Positions 1 to 8,011 of a stretch of DNA of 64,000 bases are shown in pieces (the stretch's first letter is position 1; each line of letters opens with the position of its first letter). Location: positions 124,001 to 188,000 of the forward strand of contig DASYAI010000062.1 of the NCBI GenBank assembly GCA_036501425.1, read 5' to 3'. The position numbers and the translations under genes were made by a program. Source of the stretch: DATKRB01 sp036501425. GTDB taxonomy: Bacteria > Actinomycetota > Acidimicrobiia > Acidimicrobiales > RAAP-2. The notes beneath the pieces are model-generated. The model was not told where the DNA came from. It saw nothing but the letters and a program-made list of their open reading frames with translations, and searched no databases.

Positions 1-1
1 G

Positions 2-55
2 GCCGAGGCCCGCCTGCTGGAGGTCTTCCCCGGGGCCCAAGAGGTGAGGGAGTAG
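2..55 (+). CDS. 3' end of an upstream gene, possibly dnaX
   Basis: An open frame runs in from the left edge and ends with TAG at 53-55; only its last 17 codons are visible, ending in VFPGAQEVRE. The recR start codon follows directly, so the two are probably co-transcribed. Bacteria often place dnaX or the ybaB/ebfC gene before recR. The tail does not resemble the usual YbaB end, so DnaX is the better guess, but the fragment is too short to decide. Confidence 0.5.
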   Translation, partial: AEARLLEVFPGAQEVRE

Positions 56-658
56 GTGTACACGGTCCCGTTGCGCATGCTCATCGACGAGCTCGGCCGG
101 CTGCCCGGCATCGGGCCGAAGTCGGCGCAGAGGATCGCCTTCCACCTGCTGAAGGTGCCGGGCGAGGATGCCCGGCGGCTCTCCGACGCCATCGTGGCGG
201 TGAAGGAGCGCACCACGCTGTGCGGCCGCTGCTTCAACGTCGCCGAGGGAGGGAGCCTCTGCTCGGTCTGCTCGGACGACCGGCGCGATTCGGCCACGGT
301 CTGCGTGGTGGAGGACCCCCGCGACATCGTGGCCGTGGAGCGGACCCAGCAGTTCGGCGGCCGCTACCACGTGCTGCAGGGCGCCCTGAACCCGCTGGAG
401 GGGGTCGGGCCCGACCAGCTGCGCATCCGCGAGCTCCTGGCGCGCGTCGAGCCGGAGGGGATCTCCGAGGCGATCCTGTGCACGAACCCCAACCTCGAGG
501 GCGAGGCGACCGCCATGTACCTGGCCCGCCTGCTGACGCCCCTGGGGATCCGGGTGACCCGCATCGCGAGCGGCCTACCGGTCGGCGGCGACCTCGAGTA
601 CGCGGACGAGCTCACCTTGGGCCGGGCCATCGAAGGGCGTCGCGACCTGCACGGGTAG
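56..658 (+). CDS. recR: Recombination mediator protein RecR
   Basis: RecR (200 aa, normal length) works with RecF and RecO to load RecA at gaps during recombinational repair. The N-terminus has the helix-hairpin-helix LPGIGPKSAQRIAFHLL (about residues 16-32). A four-cysteine zinc finger follows (CGRC and CSVC, about 56-73). The Toprim domain begins at VCVVEDPRDI near residue 81. The GTG start sits immediately after the preceding stop codon, and a GAGGTGAGGGAG purine run serves as ribosome binding site, so translation is probably coupled to the upstream gene. Confidence 0.97.
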   Translation: MYTVPLRMLIDELGRLPGIGPKSAQRIAFHLLKVPGEDARRLSDAIVAVKERTTLCGRCFNVAEGGSLCSVCSDDRRDSATVCVVEDPRDIVAVERTQQFGGRYHVLQGALNPLEGVGPDQLRIRELLARVEPEGISEAILCTNPNLEGEATAMYLARLLTPLGIRVTRIASGLPVGGDLEYADELTLGRAIEGRRDLHG

Positions 659-688
659 CGGGGACAGCGACCGCCACCCCCCGAGGCG

Positions 689-1873
689 TCAGGACAGGCT
701 GCGCAGGAGGGCGGCGTCTCCCTGGGCGCCGCCGCCGCAGAGGGCGACCACGGCCAGCTCGCCCCCCGAGCGGCGCAGCTGGAGGAGCGTCGAGAGCGCC
801 AGCCGGGTGCCGGACATCCCGACCGGGTGCCCGAGCGCGATGGCGCCCCCGTTGACGTTGAGCCGCTCTTCGGGGAGGCCCAGGTCGTCGGCCGAGGCGA
901 GGACCACTGCAGCGAAGGCCTCGTTGATCTCGAACAGGTCGATCTGGTCGAGCCCGACGCCGGAGCGCCCGAGCAGCTTGGTGATCGCCTGGGACGGCTG
1001 GTGGAGCAGGGACAGATCCGGCCCGGCGACCTGGCTGTAGGCGACCAGCTCCCCGAGGGGGGTTATCCCGAGGGCGGCCGCCCGCTCGGCCGACATCACG
1101 ACGACCGCCGCCGCGCCGTCGGAGATCTGCGACGCGTTGCCGGCGGTGATCGACCCTTCGGGGTCGAAGGCCGGCCGGAGGGCGGCCAACGACTCGGCCG
1201 TGGTGCCCGGCCGGATCCCCTCGTCGGACTCGACGACCACCGGGTCGCCGCGCCGCTGGGGCACCGTGACGGCGACGATCTCCTCCCCCAGGCGGCCGTC
1301 CTTGGCCGCAGCCGCCGCCTTCTCGTGCGAGGCGGCGGAGAAGGCGTCCTGGCGGTCGCGGGAGATGCCCACCGTGCGGTTGAAGCGCTCGGTCGACAGG
1401 CCCATCGCGCAGTGGTCGAAGGCGCAGGTGAGCCCGTCGAGCATCATCGAGTCGTAGAGCGTGGTGTTGTCGATGCGGAAGCCGGCCCGGGCCCCGGGCA
1501 GCACGTAGGGCATCTGGGTCATCGACTCCATGCCCCCGGCCACCACGATGTCGGCGTCCCCGGCGGCGATCATCTGCTGGGCGAGATAGATGGTGTTCAG
1601 CCCTGACAGACAGGCCTTGTTGACCGTCGCGGCGGGGACCGAAAGGGGGATGCCGCCGTTGACCGCCGCCTGGCGGGCCGGCACCTGCCCCTGCCCGGCC
1701 AGCACCACCTGGCCCATCAGCACGTAGTCGACCTCGTCGGGGGCGACGCCGGCCCGCCGGAGCGCCTCGGCGATGGCGAACCCGCCGAGCTCCATGGCCG
1801 AAAAGCCGGCCAGGCTCCCCGAAAGCTTTCCGATGGGCGTACGAGCTCCGGCGACGATGACCGAGCGGGGCAT
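689..1873 (-). CDS. Acetyl-CoA C-acetyltransferase (thiolase)
   Basis: A 394-aa thiolase that condenses two acetyl-CoA or cleaves 3-ketoacyl-CoA. The nucleophilic cysteine is in NKACLSGLNTI (about residue 89), the catalytic histidine in GGAIALGHPVGMSGTRL near residue 348, and the second cysteine in LCGGGAQG near 378. Length and motifs fit the biosynthetic acetyl-CoA acetyltransferase class (AtoB/PhaA/ThlA), but substrate range cannot be read from sequence. The ATG has a GGGAGG ribosome binding site on the minus strand, and a TAACCT box lies further upstream (1908-1903). It converges on recR with only 30 bp between stops. Confidence 0.95.
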   Translation of the reverse strand: MPRSVIVAGARTPIGKLSGSLAGFSAMELGGFAIAEALRRAGVAPDEVDYVLMGQVVLAGQGQVPARQAAVNGGIPLSVPAATVNKACLSGLNTIYLAQQMIAAGDADIVVAGGMESMTQMPYVLPGARAGFRIDNTTLYDSMMLDGLTCAFDHCAMGLSTERFNRTVGISRDRQDAFSAASHEKAAAAAKDGRLGEEIVAVTVPQRRGDPVVVESDEGIRPGTTAESLAALRPAFDPEGSITAGNASQISDGAAAVVVMSAERAAALGITPLGELVAYSQVAGPDLSLLHQPSQAITKLLGRSGVGLDQIDLFEINEAFAAVVLASADDLGLPEERLNVNGGAIALGHPVGMSGTRLALSTLLQLRRSGGELAVVALCGGGAQGDAALLRSLS

Positions 1874-2037
1874 GGGGAACCTCCCGACGTTGGTGACCCC
1901 TCAGGTTACCGGTCGCGACCGGTGCCTCCCCCAGGTCGCGCCGCCCGTGACCGCCAGGTGCCCGAAGTCCGTGGCGCACATCGGGGGGTGGCTCCGGCGC
2001 GCTCGAGGTGGCCCCACGGCAGCGGCAGCCCGGCCAC

Positions 2038-2043
2038 TAGGAT
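2038..2043 (+). promoter_or_regulatory. -10 box of a probably leaderless methylmalonyl-CoA epimerase mRNA
   Basis: TAGGAT lies 8 nt before the GTG start and there is no ribosome binding site, so the transcript probably begins at or very near the start codon. No convincing -35 is visible. Confidence 0.5.
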
Positions 2044-2051
2044 CGGGGGAC

Positions 2052-2459
2052 GTGACCTCCTTGCTGACCGAGATCGACCACGTGGCCATCGCGGTGAACG
2101 ACCTGCCCGCCGCGATCGACTGGTACGAGTCGGTGCTCGGCGCCACCGTGGCCCACCGCGAGGTGGTCGAGCGGGACGGCGTGGAGGAGGCTCTGCTGGC
2201 GGTGGCCGACTCCTACGTCCAGCTGCTGACCCCGGTGCGGGACGACTCGACGGTGGCCAAGTTCCTCGCCACCAAGGGCGAGGGCATCCACCACGTGGGC
2301 TACCGGGTGGACGACTGCGCGGCAGCACTGGCCGCGGTCAAGGAGAGCGGCGGGCGGGTGATCGACGAGGCGCCCCGCCCCGGCTCGCGGGGGACCACGG
2401 TGGCGTTCGTGCACCCCAAGACGTCCTTCGGCACCCTCATCGAGCTGGTCCAGGAGTAG
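2052..2459 (+). CDS. mce: Methylmalonyl-CoA epimerase
   Basis: A small vicinal-oxygen-chelate fold protein (135 aa) that interconverts (S)- and (R)-methylmalonyl-CoA in the propionate pathway. It opens with EIDHVAIAVNDLPAAIDWYE and carries the second-half motif GEGIHHVGYRVDD, which supply the metal-binding histidines. The C-terminal glutamate is in GTLIELVQE. The frame stays open further upstream, but GTG 2052 matches the family start and lies 8 nt after a -10 box. The neighbour pccB makes the substrate precursor methylmalonyl-CoA. The B12-dependent mutase that uses the product is not in the window. Confidence 0.93.
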   Translation: MTSLLTEIDHVAIAVNDLPAAIDWYESVLGATVAHREVVERDGVEEALLAVADSYVQLLTPVRDDSTVAKFLATKGEGIHHVGYRVDDCAAALAAVKESGGRVIDEAPRPGSRGTTVAFVHPKTSFGTLIELVQE

Positions 2460-2547
2460 CCCCCGCCGCCCGGGGGACGCGGGCGCGGCACCCCGGACGG
2501 CGCCCCTCGGAGCCGGTCGCGAAGCGGTCGCTCCCCCCGCCAGCCGG

Positions 2548-2553
2548 TAGCCT
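2548..2553 (+). promoter_or_regulatory. -10 box for pccB, probably leaderless
   Basis: TAGCCT followed by 8 nt and the ATG of pccB, with no Shine-Dalgarno sequence in between. The spacing is identical to that of the epimerase gene. Confidence 0.45.
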
Positions 2554-2561
2554 CGCGGCCC

Positions 2562-4118
2562 ATGGACCACACGATGGCGCAGCGCTTGGAAGACCTTTCG
2601 GCCCGTCGCGAGGAGGCCCTGACGGCCGGGGGTCCCCAGTCGATCGAGCGGCACCACGCCAAGGGGAAGATGACCGCCCGCGAGCGGATCGACTACCTCC
2701 TCGACGAAGGCTCGTTCCAGGAGCTCGACATGCTGGCCCGGCACCGGGCCCACGGGATGGGGCTGGAGGAGAACCGGCCCTACACCGACGGCGTCGTCAC
2801 AGGGTTCGGCACCGTCGACGGCCGCCGGGTCTGCGTCTTCAGCCAGGACTTCACCGTCTATGGCGGAGCGCTGGGCGAGGTGTTCGCCGAGAAGATCCAC
2901 AAGGTGATGGACCTCGCCCTCTCCACCGGGGTGCCCATGATCGGGCTCAACGACGGGGCCGGCGCCCGCATCCAGGAGGGAGTGGTCTCCCTCGACGCCT
3001 ACGGCGGCATCTTCCACCGCAACGTGGTCGCCTCGGGCGTGATCCCCCAGATCAGCGTGGTGCTCGGGCCCTGCGCCGGCGGCGCCGTCTACTCGCCCGC
3101 CATGACCGACTTCATCTTCATGGTGCAGGGGACGTCGCACATGTTCATCACCGGTCCCGACGTGGTGAAGACGGTGACCGGTGAGGACGTCACGCTCGAG
3201 GAGCTGGGCGGGGCCATGAGCCATGCCAGCAAGTCCGGGGTCGCCACGTTCGTCTCGCCCGACGAGAAGGCCTGCCTGGACGACGTGCGCTACCTCCTCT
3301 CGTTCCTGCCCACCAACAACCTCGAGGAGCCGCCGGCCGTCGTGTCGGGGGACGACCCCGAGCGGGCCACGCCGGAGCTGATCGACCTGATGCCGGCGTC
3401 GCCCAACCAGCCCTACGACATGAAGAAGGTCATCGGGGCGGTGGTCGACGACGGGGAGTACTTCGAGGTGCACGCCCACTGGGCCATGTCGGTCACCTGC
3501 GGCTTCGCCCGGGTGGACGGCCGCGTGGTGGGCATCGTCGGGAACCAGCCGGCGGTGCTGGCCGGCGTGCTCGACATCGACTCGTCCGAAAAGGCGGCCC
3601 GCTTCGTGCGGACCTGTGACGCCTTCAACATCCCCATCGTCTCGTTCGTGGACGTGCCGGGCTTCCTTCCCGGCACCGACCAGGAGTACGGGGGCATCAT
3701 CCGGCACGGGGCCAAGCTGCTCTATGCGTTCTGTGAGGCCACCGTGCCCCGGGTCCAGATCGTGACCCGCAAGGCCTACGGCGGGGCTTACGTGGTGATG
3801 AACTCGAAGTCGATCGGAGCGGACCTCGCCTTCGCCTGGCCGTCGGCCGAGCTGGCGGTCATGGGGCCCAACGGGGCGGTCGACATCGTGTACCGCCGCG
3901 AGCTGGCCACCGCCGAGGAGCCGGCCAAGCGGCGAGCCGAGCTGGTCGAGGAGTACACCGAGCGCTACGCCAACCCGTACATCGCGGCCGAACGCGGGTA
4001 CGTCGACGACGTGATCTCCCCGGCCGACACCCGCCGGATCCTGGTGCGCAGCCTGCGACAGATCGCGTCCAAGCGCGAGGACCTGCCCAAGCGCAAGCAC
4101 GGCAACGTGCCGCTGTGA
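2562..4118 (+). CDS. pccB: Propionyl-CoA/acyl-CoA carboxylase beta subunit
   Basis: The carboxyltransferase subunit (518 aa, typical length) transfers CO2 from carboxybiotin to propionyl- or acetyl-CoA. The N-terminal half has GKMTARERIDYLLDEGSFQE and the oxyanion stretch GLNDGAGARIQEGV; the C-terminal half has FVDVPGFLPGTDQEYGGIIRHGAKLLYAF and RKAYGGAYVVMNSKSIGAD, all classic for PccB/AccD5. A small epsilon-like subunit overlaps its stop codon and the epimerase precedes it, so propionyl-CoA is the likeliest substrate. The biotin carboxylase (alpha) subunit is not in this window. Confidence 0.95.
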   Translation: MDHTMAQRLEDLSARREEALTAGGPQSIERHHAKGKMTARERIDYLLDEGSFQELDMLARHRAHGMGLEENRPYTDGVVTGFGTVDGRRVCVFSQDFTVYGGALGEVFAEKIHKVMDLALSTGVPMIGLNDGAGARIQEGVVSLDAYGGIFHRNVVASGVIPQISVVLGPCAGGAVYSPAMTDFIFMVQGTSHMFITGPDVVKTVTGEDVTLEELGGAMSHASKSGVATFVSPDEKACLDDVRYLLSFLPTNNLEEPPAVVSGDDPERATPELIDLMPASPNQPYDMKKVIGAVVDDGEYFEVHAHWAMSVTCGFARVDGRVVGIVGNQPAVLAGVLDIDSSEKAARFVRTCDAFNIPIVSFVDVPGFLPGTDQEYGGIIRHGAKLLYAFCEATVPRVQIVTRKAYGGAYVVMNSKSIGADLAFAWPSAELAVMGPNGAVDIVYRRELATAEEPAKRRAELVEEYTERYANPYIAAERGYVDDVISPADTRRILVRSLRQIASKREDLPKRKHGNVPL

Positions 4119-4351
4119 GCTCCCGAGCCGCTGCCCCTTCGGCCGAGCCGCCGCCGCCGGAGCCGGCACTGGGGTTGGCCCCGCGGCCGTCGCCACCCCC
4201 CGAGGTGCTGGCGGCCATCGTGGCCGCCTACGACGCCACCCGGCCCCGGGGGGCCGGGCCCACCCCGGCGCCCCCGGCGCCGTCGTGGCGGTTCAGCGGT
4301 CGGTGGTGGACGGGGCCGCTGCCGCTGCGCCGGGCCCGTCCGGGCGCCTGA
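4115..4351 (+). CDS. Acyl-CoA carboxylase epsilon subunit
   Basis: A 78-aa protein starting at GTG in a 4-nt GTGA overlap with pccB. It shows a proline/alanine-rich N-terminus, the conserved helix PPEVLAAIVAAYDA, and a tryptophan-rich C-terminus (SWRFSGRWWTGPLP). This is the pattern of actinobacterial AccE-type epsilon subunits, which stabilise or activate the carboxylase complex. Its position directly behind the beta subunit supports the call. The family is poorly conserved in sequence, so the assignment rests mainly on the helix, the tryptophan motif and context. Confidence 0.8.
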   Translation: MSSRAAAPSAEPPPPEPALGLAPRPSPPPEVLAAIVAAYDATRPRGAGPTPAPPAPSWRFSGRWWTGPLPLRRARPGA

Positions 4352-4361
4352 GGCGGCGCCG

Positions 4362-5153
4362 GTGACCGCAGCGCACGGCCCGGGAGGGCCGAGCCAGGGC
4401 GCCCGGCCGACGCCGGGCACGCCGGGCGCCGAGCCGGGCGTCGAGCCCGGGGCGGCCCCGGGGCGCGGCTTGCTCGCGCTGGTCGGCGGGGGCGAGTGGC
4501 AGGAGGGCTGCACGTTCGACGCCGACCTCCTGGCGGCGGCCGGGACCGACCAGGTCCTCGTGCTACCGACCGCAGCAGCCTACGAGCACCCCGAGCGGGT
4601 GGTGCTGGGTGCCGCAAACTGGTTCGCCCGCTTGGGTGCCCGGGTGGAAGGGTTGATGGTGCTCGGGCGGGCCGACGCCGAGGACCCGGGCGCCACCGAG
4701 ACGGTGCGCCGGGCCCGGTTCGTCTACCTGAGCGGTGGGTCGCCGTTGCACCTGCGCTCGGTGCTGAAGGGCTCGAGCGTCTTCGACGCGCTGCGCGACG
4801 CCTGGTCCGCCGGAGCGGTGGTGGCGGGGTCGGGGGCCGGGGCGATGGTGCTCACCGACCCGATGGTCGACCCCCGGGGCGGCGCGCTGACCGTCGGGCT
4901 CGGCTTGGTCGACCGCTTTACGGTGGTCACCCAGTTCGGCGACACCCACGAGGATGCCCACGGCGAGAAGCTCCACCGCTCCGTCGCCCTGGCTCCGGCG
5001 GGGCTACCGGTGGTCGGCATCCCCGAGCGCAGCGCGCTGGTGGGGGGTGCCGACGGGAGCTGGCAGGGCCGGGGCGCCCGCCCGTTGTCGGTCTTCGTGG
5101 ACGGGCGCCCGGTCGAGCCCGGTCTCGAGCTCCTCAGCCGTCGGACTCGGTGA
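4362..5153 (+). CDS. Peptidase S51/cyanophycinase-like protein lacking the usual serine
   Basis: A 263-aa protein with the class-I glutamine-amidotransferase-like fold of peptidase E and cyanophycinase: LLALVGGGEWQEG near residue 37, VLVLPTAAA near 65, YLSGGSPLHLRSVL at 122-136 and VVGIPERSALV near the end. Family members carry a nucleophilic serine in a G-T/S-S-A-G-A turn. Here the turn reads AGSGAGAM (155-162), so the canonical position is glycine 158, with a serine one residue earlier. It may be catalytically dead, shifted, or a binding protein. The first 35 residues are low complexity. The gene follows the epsilon subunit by 10 bp and its 3' end overlaps the convergent cyclophilin gene by 20 bp. 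Confidence 0.75.
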   Translation: MTAAHGPGGPSQGARPTPGTPGAEPGVEPGAAPGRGLLALVGGGEWQEGCTFDADLLAAAGTDQVLVLPTAAAYEHPERVVLGAANWFARLGARVEGLMVLGRADAEDPGATETVRRARFVYLSGGSPLHLRSVLKGSSVFDALRDAWSAGAVVAGSGAGAMVLTDPMVDPRGGALTVGLGLVDRFTVVTQFGDTHEDAHGEKLHRSVALAPAGLPVVGIPERSALVGGADGSWQGRGARPLSVFVDGRPVEPGLELLSRRTR

Positions 5154-5694
5154 TCGTCACCGACTCCATCCGCACCGTCTCCTTGGGGGTGCCCGACGAG
5201 GTCCCGACCGCGTCGAGGGCTCCGACCACCTCGCCGCCCGAGACCACCGCCCCGAAGAGCGAGTACTGCGGCGGCAGCCCGGCGCCGTCGGGCCCGCTGA
5301 TGATGAAGAACTGACTCCCGTTGGTGCCCGGCCCGGCGTTCGCCATGGCCAGGGAGCCGATCTGGTACCGCCCCGGCTTGGGCAGCTCGTCGGCGAAGCG
5401 GTAGCCCGGGCCGCCCCGACCGCTTCCCTCGGGGTCGCCCCCCTGGATCACGAAGCCGGGGATGATGCGGTGGAAGACGACGTCGTCGTAGTAGTGGTAG
5501 CGGGCGAGGAAGACGAAGTTGTTCACCGTCTTCGGCGCGGCGATGGGGTCGAGGGCGATCACGAGGGTGCCCTTGGTCGTCACCATGGTGGCGGTGTAGC
5601 GCTTCGCCGGGTCGATGCACATGGGGGGCTCGGCGTCGAAGTGCTGGCGCTTCTCGGCCGATCCGTCGGTGGGCGGGCATTCGGGCGTGGGCAC
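5134..5694 (-). CDS. Peptidyl-prolyl cis-trans isomerase, cyclophilin type (cytosolic)
   Basis: A 186-aa cyclophilin that catalyses prolyl isomerisation during folding. Active-site signatures are present: VVFHRIIPGFVIQGGDP (the family's Arg, Phe and Gln) and NGSQFFI. The human active-site Trp region is LPPQYSLFG, typical of short bacterial forms. There is no signal peptide or membrane segment. The GTG start has a GGAGG ribosome binding site (CCTCC at 5701-5705 on the + strand). It lies 21 bp behind a second, membrane-anchored cyclophilin, so the two look like a tandem duplication in one operon. Confidence 0.93.
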   Translation of the reverse strand: MPTPECPPTDGSAEKRQHFDAEPPMCIDPAKRYTATMVTTKGTLVIALDPIAAPKTVNNFVFLARYHYYDDVVFHRIIPGFVIQGGDPEGSGRGGPGYRFADELPKPGRYQIGSLAMANAGPGTNGSQFFIISGPDGAGLPPQYSLFGAVVSGGEVVGALDAVGTSSGTPKETVRMESVTITESDG

Positions 5695-5715
5695 GGGTTG
5701 CCTCCTGGGTCTCGT

Positions 5716-6528
5716 TCAGCTCTCGGTCACCGAGACCGAGAGGATCCGCTGGGTCACCTTGGGCGGCACGCCGTTGGCGCTGGCGCTCGAGTTGCCTTCC
5801 TTGTTGATCTTCTGGACCACCGACATGCCCGAGGTCACCTTGCCGAACAGGGTGTAGTCGGGCGGGAGGGACTCGCCCTGGGAGCCGGTGACGATGAAGA
5901 ACTGGCTCCCGTTGGTGGTGGGGTCGGTGGTGGCCGGGTTGTTGGAGTTGGCCATGGCGACCGACCCGATCGGGTACTGGGGTGAGGCGGTCGCCGGCCC
6001 CGGCTCGCTGTACTCGTAGCCCGGGCTGCCGGTCCCGGTGCCGGTGGGATCGCCGGTCTGGTCCATGAACCCCGGGATGACCCGGTGGAAGATGACGCAG
6101 TGGTAGAAGCCCTTGCCGGCCAGGAAGACGAAGTTGTTCACGCTCTTGGGGGCGCTGGCCGGGTCGAGGGCGATGGTGAAGGTGCCGACGGTGGTCTTCA
6201 CCTTGGCTGCGTACGACTTCGAGACGTCGATCGTCATGGGCGGCGCGCTGGCATAGGACTGGGTGTTCACCCGGGTCGCGGTGCTCTTGGGGCAACCGGC
6301 GGCGACGGCCACCTTGTCGGCGGCCGCCTGCTCGGTCGCCGGTGTCGCCGGGGTCGGCTTGGGGGAGCCGTGCCGGTTGATGAGGTACACCGAACCGGCC
6401 ACGACGGCCACGACCACGACGGCCCCGATGCCGTTGCGCACCAGGCGGCGGCGCCGGGCGACCTTGTTCGCGGCGGCCAGCCGCGCCTCGCGCCCGGCGC
6501 GCTGGCGGGCTCGCTTGTCGCTGGGCAC
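5716..6528 (-). CDS. Membrane-anchored peptidyl-prolyl cis-trans isomerase (cyclophilin)
   Basis: A 270-aa cyclophilin with an arginine-rich cytoplasmic N-terminus, one transmembrane helix (about residues 33-50, GIGAVVVVAVVAGSVYLI), an Ala/Thr/Pro linker and a C-terminal isomerase domain with VIFHRVIPGFMDQTGDP and NGSQFFI. The domain should therefore face outside and help fold exported proteins. The GTG start lies 8 nt after a TAGGGT box, suggesting a leaderless transcript that continues into the second cyclophilin. The gene diverges from lysC. Confidence 0.9.
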   Translation of the reverse strand: MPSDKRARQRAGREARLAAANKVARRRRLVRNGIGAVVVVAVVAGSVYLINRHGSPKPTPATPATEQAAADKVAVAAGCPKSTATRVNTQSYASAPPMTIDVSKSYAAKVKTTVGTFTIALDPASAPKSVNNFVFLAGKGFYHCVIFHRVIPGFMDQTGDPTGTGTGSPGYEYSEPGPATASPQYPIGSVAMANSNNPATTDPTTNGSQFFIVTGSQGESLPPDYTLFGKVTSGMSVVQKINKEGNSSASANGVPPKVTQRILSVSVTES

Positions 6529-6536
6529 GGGTGGTC

Positions 6537-6542
6537 ACCCTA
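6537..6542 (-). promoter_or_regulatory. -10 box of the cyclophilin operon
   Basis: On the minus strand TAGGGT is followed by 8 nt and the GTG start, with no ribosome binding site. This is the same layout as several other unit heads in the window. Confidence 0.45.
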
Positions 6543-6615
6543 TCCGCGCCCACCAGGGCCCGGAGGACGGGTCGGGGCGGGGCGGACCCCGCCGCGCTCG
6601 CCGCCCGGCGCCTGG

Positions 6616-6645
6616 TTGACCCCCCGCCGGCAGCGCCGGTACCGT
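6616..6645 (+). promoter_or_regulatory. lysC promoter, leaderless layout
   Basis: TTGACC (6616-6621), an 18-nt spacer and TACCGT (6640-6645) are followed after 6 nt by the GTG of lysC. This is the clearest two-box promoter among the leaderless candidates. The perfect 6-bp inverted repeat CCGGCG/CGCCGG (6605-6610 and 6625-6630) encloses the -35 element. Confidence 0.65.
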
Positions 6646-6651
6646 GCCCGC

Positions 6652-7863
6652 GTGCCGCTCGTCGTCCAGAAGTTCGGCGGGACCTCGGTCGGCGACGCCG
6701 AGCGGATCCGGGCGGTCGCCGACCACGTGGCGCGCACCCGTCGGGCCGGCAGCGACGTGGTGGTCGTGGTGAGCGCCATGGGCAAGACCACCGACGACCT
6801 GATCCGGCTGGCCGGCGACGTCAGCTCGGTCCAGCCGGCTCGCGAGTACGACATGCTGGTCAGCTCGGGCGAGCGGATCTCGATGTCGCTGCTGTGCATG
6901 GCGTTGGCCGGCCTGGGCGTCGAGGCGGCCTCCTTCACCGGCAGCCAGGCGGGGATCATCACCGACACCGAGCACACCCGGGCCCGGATCCTCGAGATCC
7001 GCGGCGACCGGATCCGCGAGGCCCTGGGCGAGGGGAAGGTGGCAGTGGTCGCCGGGTTCCAGGGCGTGTCGACCGAGCGCGACGTCACCACCCTGGGCCG
7101 CGGCGGGTCGGACACCACGGCGGTGGCGCTGGCGGCGGTGCTCGAGGCCGACGCCTGCGAGATCTACACCGACGTGACCGGAGTGTTCAGCGCCGACCCC
7201 CGGGTGGTGGCCGACGCCCACCGGCTCGCCCGGGTCAGCTTCGAGGAGATGCTGGAGATCTCCGCCACCGGCGGCCGCGTGCTCCAGCTGCGCTCGGTGG
7301 AGTTCGCGCGCAACCACGGCGTGCCCATCCACGTCCGCAGCAGCTTCACCTGGGAGCCGGGCACCTGGGTCATCAAGGAGGAGCCGTCCATGGAGCAGGC
7401 GATCGTCACCGCGGTGACCCACGACACCTCGGAGGCCAAGGTGACCGTCACCGGCGTGCCGGACCGCCCGGGCATCGCCGCCCGGCTGTTCCGGGCGCTG
7501 GCCGACCGGTCGGTGAACGTCGACATGATCGTCCAGAACACCTCCCTCGACGGCACCACCGACATTTCCTTTACGGTGCCCCGGCTGGACCTGGCGGTGT
7601 CCGAGGCGACCTGTCGTGAGCTGTGCGACGAGCTCGGGGCAGCCGGGGTCTTCGCCGACGACGACGTGGCCCGGGTGTCGCTGATCGGAGCCGGGATGAA
7701 GTCGCACCCCGGGGTCACCGCCCTCATGTTCGAGACCCTGGCGACCGACGGCATCAACATCGACATGATCTCGACCTCGACCATCCGCATCTCGTGCATC
7801 GTGCGCACCGAGCGGGCCGAGCAGGCGGTGCAACGGCTCCACGCCGCCTTCGGCCTGGGGTAG
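6652..7863 (+). CDS. lysC: Aspartate kinase
   Basis: Aspartokinase (403 aa) phosphorylates aspartate, the first step to lysine, methionine, threonine and diaminopimelate. It begins with VVQKFGGTSVGDAERI. The catalytic domain includes FQGVSTERDVTTLGRGGSDTTA, and two C-terminal ACT regulatory domains start near VTGVPDRPGIAARLF and VSLIGAGMKSHPGV. The GTG at 6652 is chosen from the family start and the promoter placed 6 nt before it. An in-frame ATG at 7390 (MEQAIVTAV) lies where some actinobacterial and Bacillus enzymes begin a separately translated regulatory beta subunit; no strong ribosome binding site is seen there. asd follows 148 bp later. Confidence 0.96.
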   Translation: MPLVVQKFGGTSVGDAERIRAVADHVARTRRAGSDVVVVVSAMGKTTDDLIRLAGDVSSVQPAREYDMLVSSGERISMSLLCMALAGLGVEAASFTGSQAGIITDTEHTRARILEIRGDRIREALGEGKVAVVAGFQGVSTERDVTTLGRGGSDTTAVALAAVLEADACEIYTDVTGVFSADPRVVADAHRLARVSFEEMLEISATGGRVLQLRSVEFARNHGVPIHVRSSFTWEPGTWVIKEEPSMEQAIVTAVTHDTSEAKVTVTGVPDRPGIAARLFRALADRSVNVDMIVQNTSLDGTTDISFTVPRLDLAVSEATCRELCDELGAAGVFADDDVARVSLIGAGMKSHPGVTALMFETLATDGINIDMISTSTIRISCIVRTERAEQAVQRLHAAFGLG

Positions 7864-7930
7864 CCGCCGCGCCGGGGCGGCCGGGCGCGCCGGGGCGGCC
7901 GGGGGTAGCCGCGGGCCGGGCGCGGCGGTG
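7855..7930 (+). repeat. GC-rich imperfect repeats copying the lysC stop region
   Basis: The sequence around the lysC stop (GGGGTAGCCGC, TAG at 7861) recurs at 7901-7912 (TAG at 7906, same frame). Between them lie two copies of a GGGGCGGCCGGG block. No gene or terminator is evident in 7864-7999. Confidence 0.5.
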
Positions 7931-7999
7931 TGGCCGGGCGCGCCGCGCCCGCCCGCCGCCGATCCGCCGTGCTCGGGCGGGGCCGCCGCCTTCGGCCTC

Positions 8000-8005
8000 T
8001 AGGAT
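8000..8005 (+). promoter_or_regulatory. -10 box of asd, leaderless layout
   Basis: TAGGAT followed by 6 nt and the GTG start of asd, with no ribosome binding site. asd therefore seems to have its own promoter rather than depending only on lysC. Confidence 0.5.
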
Positions 8006-8011
8006 TGGCCG

